26,143 nt of DNA from Acetobacteraceae bacterium (GCA_003164305.1 PLSZ01000135.1:1-26143); one strand, 5' to 3'. Positions 1-9,045 are shown, numbered from the stretch's first letter. Made by a program: numbers and translations. Notes: generated by a model from the letters alone, not told the origin.

Positions 1-636
1 TCCCTCGCTCTCGCGGTGGCGGGGATTCAAGATGGCGCCACCGTCCTCGCCGCGGGATTCGGCCCAGGAACGCCGGCGACGCTGATGCGGGGACTCGCCG
101 AACAGGGGGCGCGCGATCTCACCCTCGTCATGAATGCGGGAGGCCGCGACGAAGGCCCGATCGCCGACCTGCTTTCCACCGGCCACATCCGCAAACTGAT
201 CTGCAGTTTCGTGCGCGCGGACTCCGTCGCCGGCCGCCTGTTCGCCAAAGGCGACCTCGAACTTGAAATCGTCCCCCAAGGCACCCTCGCCGAACGCATT
301 CGCGCCGCGGGGGCAGGCGTTCAGGCCTTCTACACGCCGACCGCCGCCGACACGATCCTCGCCGAGGGCCGCGAAACCAGAACCATCAATGGCCGCCTGT
401 GCCTGTTGGAATATCCGATCTTCGCCGACGTGGCCTTGATCGATGCCTGGCAGGCCGATCGTTTCGGCAACCTCACGCATCGCGACAGCGCCAGGAACTT
501 CAATCCCATCATGGCGATGGCCGCGAAAACCACGATCGTGCAAACCGCGCACGTCGTCGATCTCGGCGCCATTCAACCGGAGCACGTCCACACCGCCGGA
601 GTCTTCGTGCAACGCGTCCTGCATGTTCCCGTTTAA
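1..636 (+). CDS. 3-oxoacid CoA-transferase subunit A, 5' partial
   Basis: This is the alpha subunit of a family I CoA-transferase (ScoA/PcaI/AtoD type). With subunit B it moves CoA from succinyl-CoA or acetyl-CoA to a 3-oxoacid such as acetoacetate. The phrase DGATVLAAGFG near the N-terminus, the GNLTHRDSARNFNP segment and the end HTAGVFVQRVLHV are typical of the family. The frame is open to the left edge; a GTG lies at 16, but the residues before it also fit the family, so the true start is probably outside the window. Visible length is about 210 residues, slightly short of the usual 215-240. Subunit B follows after 25 bases, in the normal order. The substrate cannot be told from sequence; ketone-body or beta-ketoadipate use are both possible. 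Confidence 0.9.
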   Translation, partial: SLALAVAGIQDGATVLAAGFGPGTPATLMRGLAEQGARDLTLVMNAGGRDEGPIADLLSTGHIRKLICSFVRADSVAGRLFAKGDLELEIVPQGTLAERIRAAGAGVQAFYTPTAADTILAEGRETRTINGRLCLLEYPIFADVALIDAWQADRFGNLTHRDSARNFNPIMAMAAKTTIVQTAHVVDLGAIQPEHVHTAGVFVQRVLHVPV

Positions 637-661
637 GAACTGGCCTGTTTAAGGAACCACG

Positions 662-1309
662 ATGTCCGACATCCGCCCCCTCGACCGCGACGGCATCGCC
701 GCCCGCATCGCCCGAGACATCCCCGAAGGCTGGTTCGTCAACCTGGGCATTGGCATCCCAACGAAAGTCTCCGATTTCGTGCAAGACCGCGAAGTCATCT
801 TCCACGCCGAGAACGGTGTCATTGGTATCGGACCCGCGCCATCCGAGGAAAACATCAATCCTTACCTTGTGAATGCCGGCGTTCAACACATCACGCTGAT
901 CACCGGTGCCGCGCTGGTGCACCACGCCGACAGCTTCGCGATCGCCCGCGGCGGCCACCTCGATCTGTGCGTCCTCGGCGCCTTCGAGGTCGCCGCCAAC
1001 GGCGACATCGCCAACTGGGCTCATTCCGCTCACGAACCAACGAAGCAGGTCGGCGGCGCCATGGACCTCGCGGTCGGCGCGAAGCGGCTGTGGGTCGCGA
1101 TGGAGCACAACAACAAACGCGGCGGCGGCCCCCGCTTGCGTACCACCTGTTCCTATCCACTGACGGCCAAAGGCGTCGTGCAGCGCGTTTACACCGACAT
1201 CGCCGTGCTGGAGGTCACGCCGGACGGGTTCGCCGTGCTCGATATGGTGCCTGGACTGACGCGGGAAACGTTGCAATCCCGCACCGAGGCGCCGCTGATC
1301 TGGCGCTGA
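662..1309 (+). CDS. 3-oxoacid CoA-transferase subunit B
   Basis: This is the beta (catalytic) subunit of the same CoA-transferase, 215 residues, a normal length. The active-site motif AENGVIGIGP is present, with E50 as the glutamate that forms the acyl-CoA thioester intermediate in this family. The N-terminal VNLGIGIPT segment and the GGAMDLAVGAKRLWVAMEH region are also diagnostic. The ATG is preceded by aaggaaccacg, a fair ribosome binding site. It is cotranscribed with subunit A. The family identity is firm. Which 3-oxoacid is used is not, although a 3-hydroxybutyrate-dehydrogenase-like SDR lies about 17 kb downstream. Confidence 0.94.
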   Translation: MSDIRPLDRDGIAARIARDIPEGWFVNLGIGIPTKVSDFVQDREVIFHAENGVIGIGPAPSEENINPYLVNAGVQHITLITGAALVHHADSFAIARGGHLDLCVLGAFEVAANGDIANWAHSAHEPTKQVGGAMDLAVGAKRLWVAMEHNNKRGGGPRLRTTCSYPLTAKGVVQRVYTDIAVLEVTPDGFAVLDMVPGLTRETLQSRTEAPLIWR

Positions 1310-1330
1310 AGCGCACCAGCGACGACGATG

Positions 1331-1371
1331 CCCGTCATCGGTTGTTTGACAGTCCCCGTCGTTGGTTGTTT
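1331..1371. repeat. Imperfect direct repeat, 17 bp x 2, 24-bp period
   Basis: CCCGTCATCGGTTGTTT (1331-1347) and CCCGTCGTTGGTTGTTT (1355-1371) differ at two positions and lie in the gap before the DUF3857 gene. A TTGACA (1346-1351) falls between and partly inside the copies and could be a -35 element, although no good -10 follows. The repeat could be a regulator site with two helical-phase copies or simply a local duplication. Confidence 0.4.
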
Positions 1372-1435
1372 TCAGAACGGCATCCCGCTACCTCTCACCA
1401 CGCTGCCGGAACCCGGCCATGATTGAGAGGTCACG

Positions 1436-3442
1436 ATGACAGACGGTTCGTCCGGACGGCCCACGGTCTGCCCGCCGCATCGTCGTGCGCCATTGGCCGG
1501 TGGCGCGACCTTCGGGGCCCGCGCGGCGATGCTCGCCATGCTGCTGTCCGGCGCGTGCCAAACCGCCCCGGCCGCCGTGCCCGACAATCAGGTCACGTTC
1601 GATCAGGTCGCCTCAAAGTGGACCGTCGGATCGGATGACACATGGAGCGTCGACGCGGATGTCAGCATCCGGGCGCCGAAGGACAACCCCTCGCACGTCG
1701 TGCGCATGCCGCTGACCTGGTCCACCGGCACCGAAAAGCTGGAAGTCCTGCAGGCGCGGATCGACAAGCCCGACGGCCGCTCGCTCGTGTTGCCGAAAGA
1801 AGCCATCCGTGACGATCCGCCCACGGGCGATATGTATTTCCACGAATTCACCGACGAAGACCGCCTGATCATCACGTTTTCCAACGTCGAGACCGGCGAC
1901 CTGTTGGTGGTCAAAACACGGCGAAGCGTGTTTCACCCGCGCGTGCCTGGCGGCTTCATGGCCGCTCCCGTGCTCGATCGCGGCGTCGGCTGGGAGGAGA
2001 CGAACTACACGATCAGCGTCCCGGCCGATATGCCGCTGCATTACGAAACGCGCGTGTTCGATCATCAGTCGGAAACGATCCGTGACCGTATCGTGCATTA
2101 TTTCCACGCTCCGAAAGTCCCTGAGCAGACCAGAGAGGTCACCGTACTGGGCCAGTTCGACCGGCTTCCCCGTTTCGCGGTGTCAACGTTCCGCGACTGG
2201 GACGCGTTCGCCGCCGCCTATGCCTCGGTCTTCACGCCGCATGCCAAAGTGACGCCCGCCATCGCCGCGATGTCGGCGAAACTCACCGAGGGTCAGACGG
2301 ATCCCAGGGAACAGGCGCGGCTGCTGTACGAATGGGTGCGCGATCATATCCGCGTCGTTCCAATTCCGCTGGAGGAAAGCAATCCCGAGCCGCACGACGC
2401 CGAGCAGGTGATGACGAAACTATATGGCGACAATAAGGATCATGTCGTTCTGCTTTACGCGTTGCTCGCGGCGCGCGGCATTCCGGCGGAGTTCGTGCTG
2501 CTCAACGACACCAACGACTCGACGATCGCGGATCCGCCCAATCTGCGGCCGATGAACCATCTGATTCTCTACCTCCCCGGATTTAAGACGTACGTCGATT
2601 CCACCGTGGGCGTGGCGCCGTTCGGCATCCTGCCGTTCACCGAGCTTGGCAAGCCCGCCATCCACCTGAACGGCTCCTCAGGTCTCGCGCGGCGTGACAT
2701 CCCTCTGCCGGCGTCAGGCGACACGCTCGCCGATATGAAAACCGACATGACGATGGAAGCGAACGGCGACGTCACCGGCACGACGACCACGATGGCGCGT
2801 GGTGCGTTCGGTCTGCGGCTACGCGGCGCGGCCCGCGCGATGGGAGAGAATAACCCTGGCGCCGCCGCCACATTGCTGCGCCAGCATGGCACGCCGGGCA
2901 CCGGCACATTCTCCTTCAGCCCGCCCACCACAAGCCCCCCCACAGGGGCTCCTCCCACTGGGGCTGGCGACGATTATACCGTGACCGGCACGTTCCACCT
3001 GGACAATCACGCACAACTGCTGCGCGGCGGATTTTTCATGCTCTGGACAGGACTGCGGCTGCTGCCCAGACCAGGCGATACCCTGGCGGGCCCCATGTTC
3101 CTGCCGGACATCCGCCGGACCGAGCCCACCTTTTGCTATCCCGGCGTGCAGACCGAGGAACTGAGCATGACCCTTCCCGAAGGCCGCGCCCTCGGCGGGC
3201 TGCCCCCGGACATCAAAATCGACAACGACGTGGCCCGATATCGTTCTCATTGGGCGACAAACGGGCGGCAGGTCACGGTCACGCGAGAGTTTCAGTCCCT
3301 GGCACCCAAACTGGTCTGCGACGGCAGGGTGCGGGACGAAATGGCCGACACTTTGGCGAAGGTGCGCGCCGATCTGGTCACCCCCGTGGGCATCGGGCAG
3401 GACTCGTTGCCACCTTCGCCCGCCGACACGGCGAAGCAATAG
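1436..3442 (+). CDS. Exported DUF3857/transglutaminase-like protein lacking the catalytic Cys
   Basis: A 668-residue protein. Residues 21-47 form a hydrophobic export segment ending near SGACQ, a weak lipobox-like site, so it is probably periplasmic or membrane-anchored. A beta-rich DUF3857-type region (about 50-265) precedes a transglutaminase-like domain (about 275-400), then a C-terminal beta-rich region. Family members carry YGDCKDH; here it reads YGDNKDH, so the nucleophile position is N333. The His (NHLI, H375) and Asp (YVDST, D388) positions are kept. This predicts loss of cysteine-protease or transglutaminase chemistry, leaving a binding or structural role. A Pro/Gly-rich linker with PPTGA twice lies near residues 500-510. 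GAGAGG sits five bases before the ATG; a start at residue 32 would also give a signal peptide. The function is unknown. Confidence 0.8.
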   Translation: MTDGSSGRPTVCPPHRRAPLAGGATFGARAAMLAMLLSGACQTAPAAVPDNQVTFDQVASKWTVGSDDTWSVDADVSIRAPKDNPSHVVRMPLTWSTGTEKLEVLQARIDKPDGRSLVLPKEAIRDDPPTGDMYFHEFTDEDRLIITFSNVETGDLLVVKTRRSVFHPRVPGGFMAAPVLDRGVGWEETNYTISVPADMPLHYETRVFDHQSETIRDRIVHYFHAPKVPEQTREVTVLGQFDRLPRFAVSTFRDWDAFAAAYASVFTPHAKVTPAIAAMSAKLTEGQTDPREQARLLYEWVRDHIRVVPIPLEESNPEPHDAEQVMTKLYGDNKDHVVLLYALLAARGIPAEFVLLNDTNDSTIADPPNLRPMNHLILYLPGFKTYVDSTVGVAPFGILPFTELGKPAIHLNGSSGLARRDIPLPASGDTLADMKTDMTMEANGDVTGTTTTMARGAFGLRLRGAARAMGENNPGAAATLLRQHGTPGTGTFSFSPPTTSPPTGAPPTGAGDDYTVTGTFHLDNHAQLLRGGFFMLWTGLRLLPRPGDTLAGPMFLPDIRRTEPTFCYPGVQTEELSMTLPEGRALGGLPPDIKIDNDVARYRSHWATNGRQVTVTREFQSLAPKLVCDGRVRDEMADTLAKVRADLVTPVGIGQDSLPPSPADTAKQ

Positions 3443-3446
3443 CGCG

Positions 3447-4676
3447 TCAGATCGCCTCCGCCGGCCGTGGGCGGCGTCGCGCGTCCGACAGCAGCAGCGG
3501 CAGGATCGGCAACGTCGCCGTCAGCGACAGCATCGCCCACCACGGACTTAGCGCGAGCATCGCGCTTGCGTGCAATCCGGCGGACATGACGCCGATGGCG
3601 TAAGAACAATCCCACAGCGGCGCCGTGAAAACCAGAAACAGGCCCTGACGTTCGGGCGGCAGGCGCTGCTGGAGCGCCGTGAACCAGGTGGCGGTCGAGA
3701 TCACCTCGGGAATGCCCGCCATCGTCAGGACGCCCATCGCCATCCAGGACCCGGCCTCTCCCGCCGGGCAAAGCAGCAGCAACAGGTGGAACAGTCCCTC
3801 GACGACGCCGAAGACCAGAGTCAGCGTGTACGCCGACGCGCGCCGCTGCAGCGACCGGCCGAACGTCCCGGCGACCAGCGCGCCGACCACCGCGCCTGCG
3901 CCCATGGCGGACATCAAGCCGGTCCAGGCTGCGTCGGCGGCGCCGAACCACTCGCGGTTGGCCCAGAACAGGAACGGCCGCAGCCCACCGAGCATGACCA
4001 TGTAGCTGACGGCACAGACCAGCAGCCCAACCAGGACCGGATCGCCACGCAACAGGCGCCAGAACTCGCCCGGCAGGCGGAGCACCTGCCAGCCCGGCGA
4101 CGGCGGTTCGCCGCGCGGCCGCGGCAGTCGCGCCACCGGGACCGCCGCCAGCGCGATCGCCAACGCGAAACCACAGAACGCCGGCGCGAAACCCGCAACC
4201 ACCGCGAGGCCGCCGATCGCCGGGCCGACGGTCTTGCCAATCCGGTCCGCCATCGAACACAGGCTGTTGCCGGCCAGTTCCAGTCCCTTCGGCGTGACCG
4301 CGCCGCGCAAGGACAGCAGTCCGGGCATCACGAACACGTCCAGCGCACCGATGCCGGCGATCGCACATTGCAACAGCGTGAAGTCCCGGCACCAGGGCAA
4401 TCCGGCGGTCAACACCGCCTCCGCCAGCAGCGCGAGCCCAGCGACACGGGCTGGACCAAACCGTCGCAGCAGCACGCCCGACACCGGCGCCAGGAGGATC
4501 TTCGGCAGGATACGCCAGCTCAGCGACACCACCAGCGCTCCACCGGCGCCAAACCGTTCGGCCACCAGGATCGGTAACGCTGCCAGCAAGCTCCAGGAGC
4601 CCAGGTTGGCGCAGAGCAACGCGATCCAGAGGCCGCGGAATCGACGAGTCGCGAGCAGTATTCTCCAGTCACCCAT
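3447..4676 (-). CDS. MFS transporter, EntS-like exporter family
   Basis: A 409-residue protein with about 12 hydrophobic segments and a short cytoplasmic Arg-rich C-terminus, the layout of a major facilitator permease. The N-terminal phrase FRGLWIALLCANLGSWSLLAALPILV and overall pattern resemble the MFS_3 (enterobactin exporter-like) group, which are proton-driven exporters. The motif A loop reads GVLLRRFGPARV, where the usual acidic residue is Arg. The gene converges on the DUF3857 gene with only four bases between the stops. Its own upstream region is 4677-4967. The substrate is unknown; drug, metabolite or siderophore export are all possible and nothing nearby decides between them. Confidence 0.85.
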   Translation of the reverse strand: MGDWRILLATRRFRGLWIALLCANLGSWSLLAALPILVAERFGAGGALVVSLSWRILPKILLAPVSGVLLRRFGPARVAGLALLAEAVLTAGLPWCRDFTLLQCAIAGIGALDVFVMPGLLSLRGAVTPKGLELAGNSLCSMADRIGKTVGPAIGGLAVVAGFAPAFCGFALAIALAAVPVARLPRPRGEPPSPGWQVLRLPGEFWRLLRGDPVLVGLLVCAVSYMVMLGGLRPFLFWANREWFGAADAAWTGLMSAMGAGAVVGALVAGTFGRSLQRRASAYTLTLVFGVVEGLFHLLLLLCPAGEAGSWMAMGVLTMAGIPEVISTATWFTALQQRLPPERQGLFLVFTAPLWDCSYAIGVMSAGLHASAMLALSPWWAMLSLTATLPILPLLLSDARRRPRPAEAI

Positions 4677-4967
4677 GTAATATCAGCCATCCTGGGCCTG
4701 GCTGAGACGCGGGACCGGCCGCGCGGTCAGTGGTTTCGTGGCGCGATCGCACTGGCGTCCGTCCCTGACACGGCCTCGGAATGGGCCGGCGTGGCGGTGG
4801 GAATTAACAGGTCCGGACACGACCCGCGAGCGCGTTCGCGTCGCTGCTGCCTCTCGTGCGCTACGATAGCAGGTACAGCGCGATCCGTTACCGCGGTAAG
4901 ACAGTCCAGCCGATATCTCGACCGGACCTGGAACCTGCCATTTCGATCTGGCCGAGCGCTCTCCTCG
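4677..4967. other. Intergenic region before the MFS gene, with one palindrome
   Basis: About 290 bases lie between the chemoreceptor stop and the MFS start, both on the minus strand. Short open frames here are shadows with shuffled composition. The gap holds a perfect 12-bp palindrome, TTACCGCGGTAA (4888-4899), and a short GACCG/CGGTC inverted repeat near 4714-4729. The MFS promoter must lie here, but no convincing -35/-10 pair was recognised. Confidence 0.4.
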
Positions 4968-6959
4968 TCAGGCGGCGCGCCGCCTCGCGAGCCGTTCCGG
5001 CACGCCGCTGAACGACGCCGCGGTCGCCTCGTCCAGCGCGAGGGCCAGGCCCAGAGAGCCTCCGTCGCTGCTCCTGACGGTGAACGGCAGCGAAAATCCG
5101 ACACCATCGACGCTCAGCGTGCCGCGCGAGCCGATCGGTAGCGTCGGCCCCCCGACGACGTGCGCACCGCCCTCGGACAGATTATCCAGGCGCGCTGCAT
5201 GGGTCTGTCCGCCGGCCATCAGCCGGCATGCCACATCGACGTCGTGACGCGAACCGGCGCGGCGGTCGACCTCGGCGGTGGAGGTCCGGACCACCCGGAT
5301 CACCGACTGCTTCAGGTCGGTCACCGCGACGCCAAGCGCGCCGGTGTTCGCCAGGACCTCGGCGGCCCGATCTCCGGTCTCCTTCGCTTCCGCCGAGACT
5401 TCGTCGGTACGGCCGGTCATCTCCCGCGCCGCGCTCGCGGTTTCGTTGATGTTGCGGGCAATCTCCGACGTCGCCGCGCCCTGTTGCTCCACCGAGGCGG
5501 CGATCGAACCAGCGATGACGTTGACCTCCGTGATGGTCTCCTCGATGCGCGCGACGGCCGCGACCGAGGCACCCGTGGCCGTGCGCACCTCACCAATGTG
5601 CCTGGCGATCTCCTGGGTCGATCGGGCGGTCTGATTGGCCAGGGCCTTCACCTCGGAGGCGACGACGGCGAAGCCGCGGCCGGCATCTCCCGCGCGGGCC
5701 GCCTCGATCGTGGCGTTGAGCGCCAGCAGGTTGGTCTTGGCGGCGATCTCACCGATCATGTCGGCGACCGCGCCAATCCGCTCGACCTGTTCGTTCAGCG
5801 CCTCGATCGTCTCGCGGGTTTCCACTCCGGCCTCGACGGCGCGGCCGACCACCGCGGTGGATCGGACGACCTGCGCCCCGATCTCCTTGATCGAGGCCGC
5901 GAGTTGCTCCGCGGCGCTGGCCACGGTTTGCACGGTCGCCAGCGCATGCGACGACGCCGTGCTCGCGCTCTCGGCCGAAGCGCCGGTTCGGGCAGCCGAC
6001 GCGGTCATACTCCGCGCGGTGACCGCCAGCGCTTCGGTCCGCGCGCCGATCTGATCCATCGCCGTACGGGTCTCGGTTTCGATGGCGTCGGCCATTTGGG
6101 TCAACGCGGCGCGCTTCTCCTCGATGGCTCGCGCTTCGTCCACCAACCGATCCGCGGTCAGCCTGGCGGTCGTGCGCATCCCTTCCTGGAAAACCAACAC
6201 CGCCTCGGCCATCGCGCCCACCTCGTCGCGCCGCCCGGTGCCTGGCACCGCGACGGCGAGATCGCCCCGCGACAGCAGTTCCATCGCCGTCCGCAGCCGG
6301 CCGAGCGAACCCGAAATATCATTGTTGATCAGCCAGGCGACGAAGATGGTCGCCATCAGGATCAGGCCGCCCACGACGGTCAGTCGCAGTAAGATCGCGT
6401 GTGAGTCGGCTTCGACGTCGTCCACCCATGCCCCCGAGAACACGGTCAGCTTCCAGGGGGCGAAGCGGGCCACGATCGAGAACTTCTCCTTCGCCATCGT
6501 TTCGCCTGGCTTTGGATAAGGATACGAAATGACAGCCTGGTCGATATCGCGCAGCACGGCCCGTATCTGGTCGCCGTTCGATCGTCCGGTCGCGTCCTTG
6601 ACCGTGCTGACCTGGCCCTCGCGTTTGGGGTCGAGCCCATGCGCCAGGACCACATCGTCATCGCGTTGCACGATCAGGTAGCCGGCACCGCGGTCGTAGC
6701 GCAGGATGTGGATCTCGGCCACGAACCGCTCCAACGCCTGCTCGTGCGTGAGTTTTCCCGCCTGGACCTCGGTCTCCAGCCCTTTGGCGAGACTCAGCGT
6801 CATATCGACCGCGATACGCAGCTTATCGATCCGGTCGTCGAGCATGCGTTGCCGCATCATCGAGGCACCGGCACCGATCGAGCCGACCACCGCGAGCGCC
6901 GCCATGCACAGTAGCAGAGCCAGTTTGCTTCGAAGTTTAAGGCGGCTGAGCAGTATCAT
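4968..6959 (-). CDS. Methyl-accepting chemotaxis protein with C-terminal PilZ domain
   Basis: A 663-residue membrane chemoreceptor. Layout: TM1 about 11-31; periplasmic single-Cache-like sensor about 32-187 ([11 protein letters not shown]...HGLDPKREG, then [16 protein letters not shown]); TM2 about 188-210; HAMP about 211-262; long coiled-coil signalling domain with the conserved hairpin tip [20 protein letters not shown] at 405-424; and a PilZ domain about 566-655. The PilZ part keeps both c-di-GMP binding motifs, RAGSR (RxxxR) and NLSEGG (NxSxxG). It should relay a small-molecule signal to CheA/CheW, with output or position tuned by c-di-GMP. No che genes are in the window, so it works in trans. 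The ATG at 6959 lacks a strong ribosome binding site but precedes TM1 directly, as expected. Confidence 0.93.
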   Translation of the reverse strand: MILLSRLKLRSKLALLLCMAALAVVGSIGAGASMMRQRMLDDRIDKLRIAVDMTLSLAKGLETEVQAGKLTHEQALERFVAEIHILRYDRGAGYLIVQRDDDVVLAHGLDPKREGQVSTVKDATGRSNGDQIRAVLRDIDQAVISYPYPKPGETMAKEKFSIVARFAPWKLTVFSGAWVDDVEADSHAILLRLTVVGGLILMATIFVAWLINNDISGSLGRLRTAMELLSRGDLAVAVPGTGRRDEVGAMAEAVLVFQEGMRTTARLTADRLVDEARAIEEKRAALTQMADAIETETRTAMDQIGARTEALAVTARSMTASAARTGASAESASTASSHALATVQTVASAAEQLAASIKEIGAQVVRSTAVVGRAVEAGVETRETIEALNEQVERIGAVADMIGEIAAKTNLLALNATIEAARAGDAGRGFAVVASEVKALANQTARSTQEIARHIGEVRTATGASVAAVARIEETITEVNVIAGSIAASVEQQGAATSEIARNINETASAAREMTGRTDEVSAEAKETGDRAAEVLANTGALGVAVTDLKQSVIRVVRTSTAEVDRRAGSRHDVDVACRLMAGGQTHAARLDNLSEGGAHVVGGPTLPIGSRGTLSVDGVGFSLPFTVRSSDGGSLGLALALDEATAASFSGVPERLARRRAA

Positions 6960-7057
6960 GAGAACGAAGCTTTCATGTGAGGAACGCCGGATGTCACTCG
7001 CGCGACAGCATCGGCCATATCCGTTAACTCAGAGTAAAGACCGACCGCGTTTTCCGT

Positions 7058-7073
7058 CTGGCGCGAACGCCAG
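7058..7073 (-). terminator. GC-rich hairpin after the PaaE-like gene
   Basis: CTGGCG / CGCCAG form a perfect 6-bp stem around a four-base loop (TTCG on the minus strand). It lies about 100 bases after the reductase stop and upstream of the chemoreceptor, where transcription of the first operon should end. There is no U-run behind the stem, so it may be only a 3'-end stabilising or Rho-associated structure. Confidence 0.35.
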
Positions 7074-7176
7074 GCTCATCCCGGTGCGAAAGATCGCGCC
7101 GAACGATGCGACGGCGCCCACCGGTCGAGTGGCGTGGCCGCGGGACAAAACGAGGAAACCGCCCAGGTCGGCGAAA

Positions 7177-8229
7177 TCACACCTGGTCGTAGTCGACCGT
7201 CACCCGTTCCGTCAGCGGCCGCGCCTGGCAGGTCAGCACGTAGCCGGCGTCGGTTTCCCATGGCTCCAGCGAGTAGTTCGCCGCCATTTCCACGCGTCCT
7301 TCGACCAGGCGGGCGCGGCAGGTGCAGCACATCCCGGCCCGGCAGGAGAACGGCGGATCGCGGCCCGCCCGCAGTGCCGCGTCGATGATCGTTTCGCCGT
7401 CGGCCATCGGCACCTCGATCCGCGCGCCATCGACGATCAACGTCGCGATCGCGGCGGGCGGCGTGCCTTCCGGCACCACGGTCGGAGCGCGCCCGCCATC
7501 GGTGGAGGGCGTGAAGCGCTCGACATGGATGCGATCCCGCGCGATGCCGGCCGCGGCCAGAGCGGGTTCCAGGCCCTCGATCATCGCCTGTGGACCGCAA
7601 ACGAACACATGATCCGGCGGCGGCATCAATCGCGTCAGCGCGGGGATTCTCTCGGAGTCAAGATGACCGTTGAGGATATCCAGTTCCTGCCGCTCCCGCG
7701 ACAGCACGTGAAACACCGAAAGCCGCGACATATGGCGGTCTTTCAGGTCTTCGATCTCATCGCGGAACATAATGTCCGAAGTGGAGCGATTGCCGAAGAA
7801 CAGGAAAAACCGGCTGCCCTTCTCCCGCGTCAACACGGTATTCATGATCGACAGCACCGGCGTGATGCCGGAGCCGGCAACGAAGGCCGCGAACACCCGT
7901 GACGCCGCGGGATCGATCGGCACGCCGAAGCGACCTTCGGGCGGCATGACGAGCAGCGAGTCGCCTTCGCGCGGCACGGTGTTGGCCCAGGTTGAGAAGA
8001 CGCCGCCGGGAAGGTGTTTGATACCGACGCGAAGCGCGTCCTCGTCGGGCGAGCAGCAGATCGAGTAGCAGCGGCGCACATCGTGACCCTCGATCGTGGC
8101 GCGCAACGTCAGGTACTGCCCGGGTTCGAAGGCGCGAAACGCGGCGGGCGCGTCGAATGTGACGACGACCGAGTCGGCGGTCGTTCGGCGCAAGCGGACG
8201 ACCGTCAGGCGCTGAAAGCGAGGTGCCAC
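7177..8229 (-). CDS. PaaE-like FAD/NAD(P)H reductase with C-terminal 2Fe-2S domain
   Basis: A 350-residue flavodoxin-reductase-type electron donor. The FAD-binding barrel is residues 1-105 with R53-C-Y-S56. The NAD(P)H domain has GSGITP (119-124) and CGPQ (211-214). A plant-type ferredoxin domain occupies about 262-345 with ligands C296, C301, C304 and C334. An additional C302 sits next to the second ligand. This order matches PaaE of the phenylacetyl-CoA epoxidase and related hydroxylase reductases, which pass electrons from NAD(P)H to a diiron oxygenase. No paaABC or other oxygenase component is in the window, so the partner is unknown. It starts with GTG immediately after the TGA of the GST gene (8230-8232), which implies translational coupling. 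Confidence 0.88.
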   Translation of the reverse strand: MAPRFQRLTVVRLRRTTADSVVVTFDAPAAFRAFEPGQYLTLRATIEGHDVRRCYSICCSPDEDALRVGIKHLPGGVFSTWANTVPREGDSLLVMPPEGRFGVPIDPAASRVFAAFVAGSGITPVLSIMNTVLTREKGSRFFLFFGNRSTSDIMFRDEIEDLKDRHMSRLSVFHVLSRERQELDILNGHLDSERIPALTRLMPPPDHVFVCGPQAMIEGLEPALAAAGIARDRIHVERFTPSTDGGRAPTVVPEGTPPAAIATLIVDGARIEVPMADGETIIDAALRAGRDPPFSCRAGMCCTCRARLVEGRVEMAANYSLEPWETDAGYVLTCQARPLTERVTVDYDQV

Positions 8230-8916
8230 TCAGGGGGTCTTCGCGTTCCGGCCCAGACCGCCATACTGATCAAGCACGCGGCCAAACCATTCCGATATCG
8301 GATCGTCCTCGGCCAGCAACGGAAATCGGCTGGCGCAGCGCGGCCACATCAGCGTCCCCGCCACGATATGATCCGCGTAACTGGGCGTGGTCCCGCCCAA
8401 CCAGGGTTGGCGCCGCAACACCAGACGGATCGGCGGCAGGGAGTCGCGAAATGCCGGCAACCGGTCTTCGCGTCCCGCCTGAACCTGTTCCAGGGTCATA
8501 CCGAAGCGCGCTTCACGGCTGGCGCGGAAGTACGCCTGATCTTTCGGATCGATCACATCCATCAGGTCGCGCACGATGAAACGGGCGATACCCCCGACCA
8601 GCACGGAATCGGCCCAACCGTTGATGAACAGAGCATGCGCCCGGCCGATGGGGCCGCCAAACAGAGCGGGCATCGGACAAATGTCCTCCAGATATTCGGC
8701 GATCGACCAACTGTCGAAAACGACGCGGTCGCCGTCACGAATGACGGGCACGCGGGCCTGGCCGGAAAACGCGAGCGCGTCCGATTCGGTGAAGCGCCAT
8801 GGCAGAGTTTCGACCGGCAGGCCTTTGTGCGCGAGGGCGAACCGCGTGCGCCAGCAATACGGGCTGAACCGAAGGTCTGGGTCGGCGCCGGCGAGGTCGT
8901 GCATTATGATGGACAT
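8230..8916 (-). CDS. Glutathione S-transferase, LigE beta-etherase-like
   Basis: A 228-residue GST with a thioredoxin-like N-terminal half (SPYCWRTRFALAHKGL; RVPVIRDGDRV; DSWSIAEYLED) and a helical C-terminal half. QAGREDRLP, PWLGGTTPSYAD and LAEDDPISEW...GGLGR recall the LigE/LigP beta-etherase branch, whose studied members use glutathione to cleave aryl-ether bonds. Similarity is judged by eye, so the substrate is open. The frame is open far upstream, but residues before MSIIMHD look unrelated; the ATG at 8916 is chosen, with ATG 8934 as the alternative. It is the first gene of a pair with the PaaE-like reductase. Confidence 0.82.
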   Translation of the reverse strand: MSIIMHDLAGADPDLRFSPYCWRTRFALAHKGLPVETLPWRFTESDALAFSGQARVPVIRDGDRVVFDSWSIAEYLEDICPMPALFGGPIGRAHALFINGWADSVLVGGIARFIVRDLMDVIDPKDQAYFRASREARFGMTLEQVQAGREDRLPAFRDSLPPIRLVLRRQPWLGGTTPSYADHIVAGTLMWPRCASRFPLLAEDDPISEWFGRVLDQYGGLGRNAKTP

Positions 8917-9045
8917 GGCCACAGCCTGCGCCATTTTCCAGGACGGGTCCAGGTTTCGACGGCCGAGATCTCCCGCATGTTCGTTTGTTGAACCCGCGCA
9001 CCACCCATGGTAGCGCCCCGCGGCGCCGCGAGAGGAAACCCACCG

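Noticed and set aside
1..636. Subunit A of the CoA-transferase as a truncated pseudogene
   Set aside because: The frame is open to the window edge, so the missing N-terminus is explained by the window boundary.
3292..4577. Two long open frames overlapping the MFS gene on both strands
   Set aside because: Both are out-of-frame shadows; only the 3447-4676 frame has transmembrane segments and family pattern.
4888..4899. TTACCGCGGTAA palindrome as an operator for the MFS gene
   Set aside because: No regulator gene is adjacent and it lies over 200 bases from the MFS start; noted only inside the gap description.
5160..6392. Open frame of 410 codons on the plus strand opposite the chemoreceptor
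   Set aside because: Repetitive Arg/Gly/Asp-rich antisense shadow; the minus-strand receptor has all expected domains.
6985..7040. GCCGATGC on the minus strand upstream of the chemoreceptor as a sigma-28 -10 element
   Set aside because: No TAAA-like -35 at the correct distance was found, so a flagellar-type promoter is not supported.
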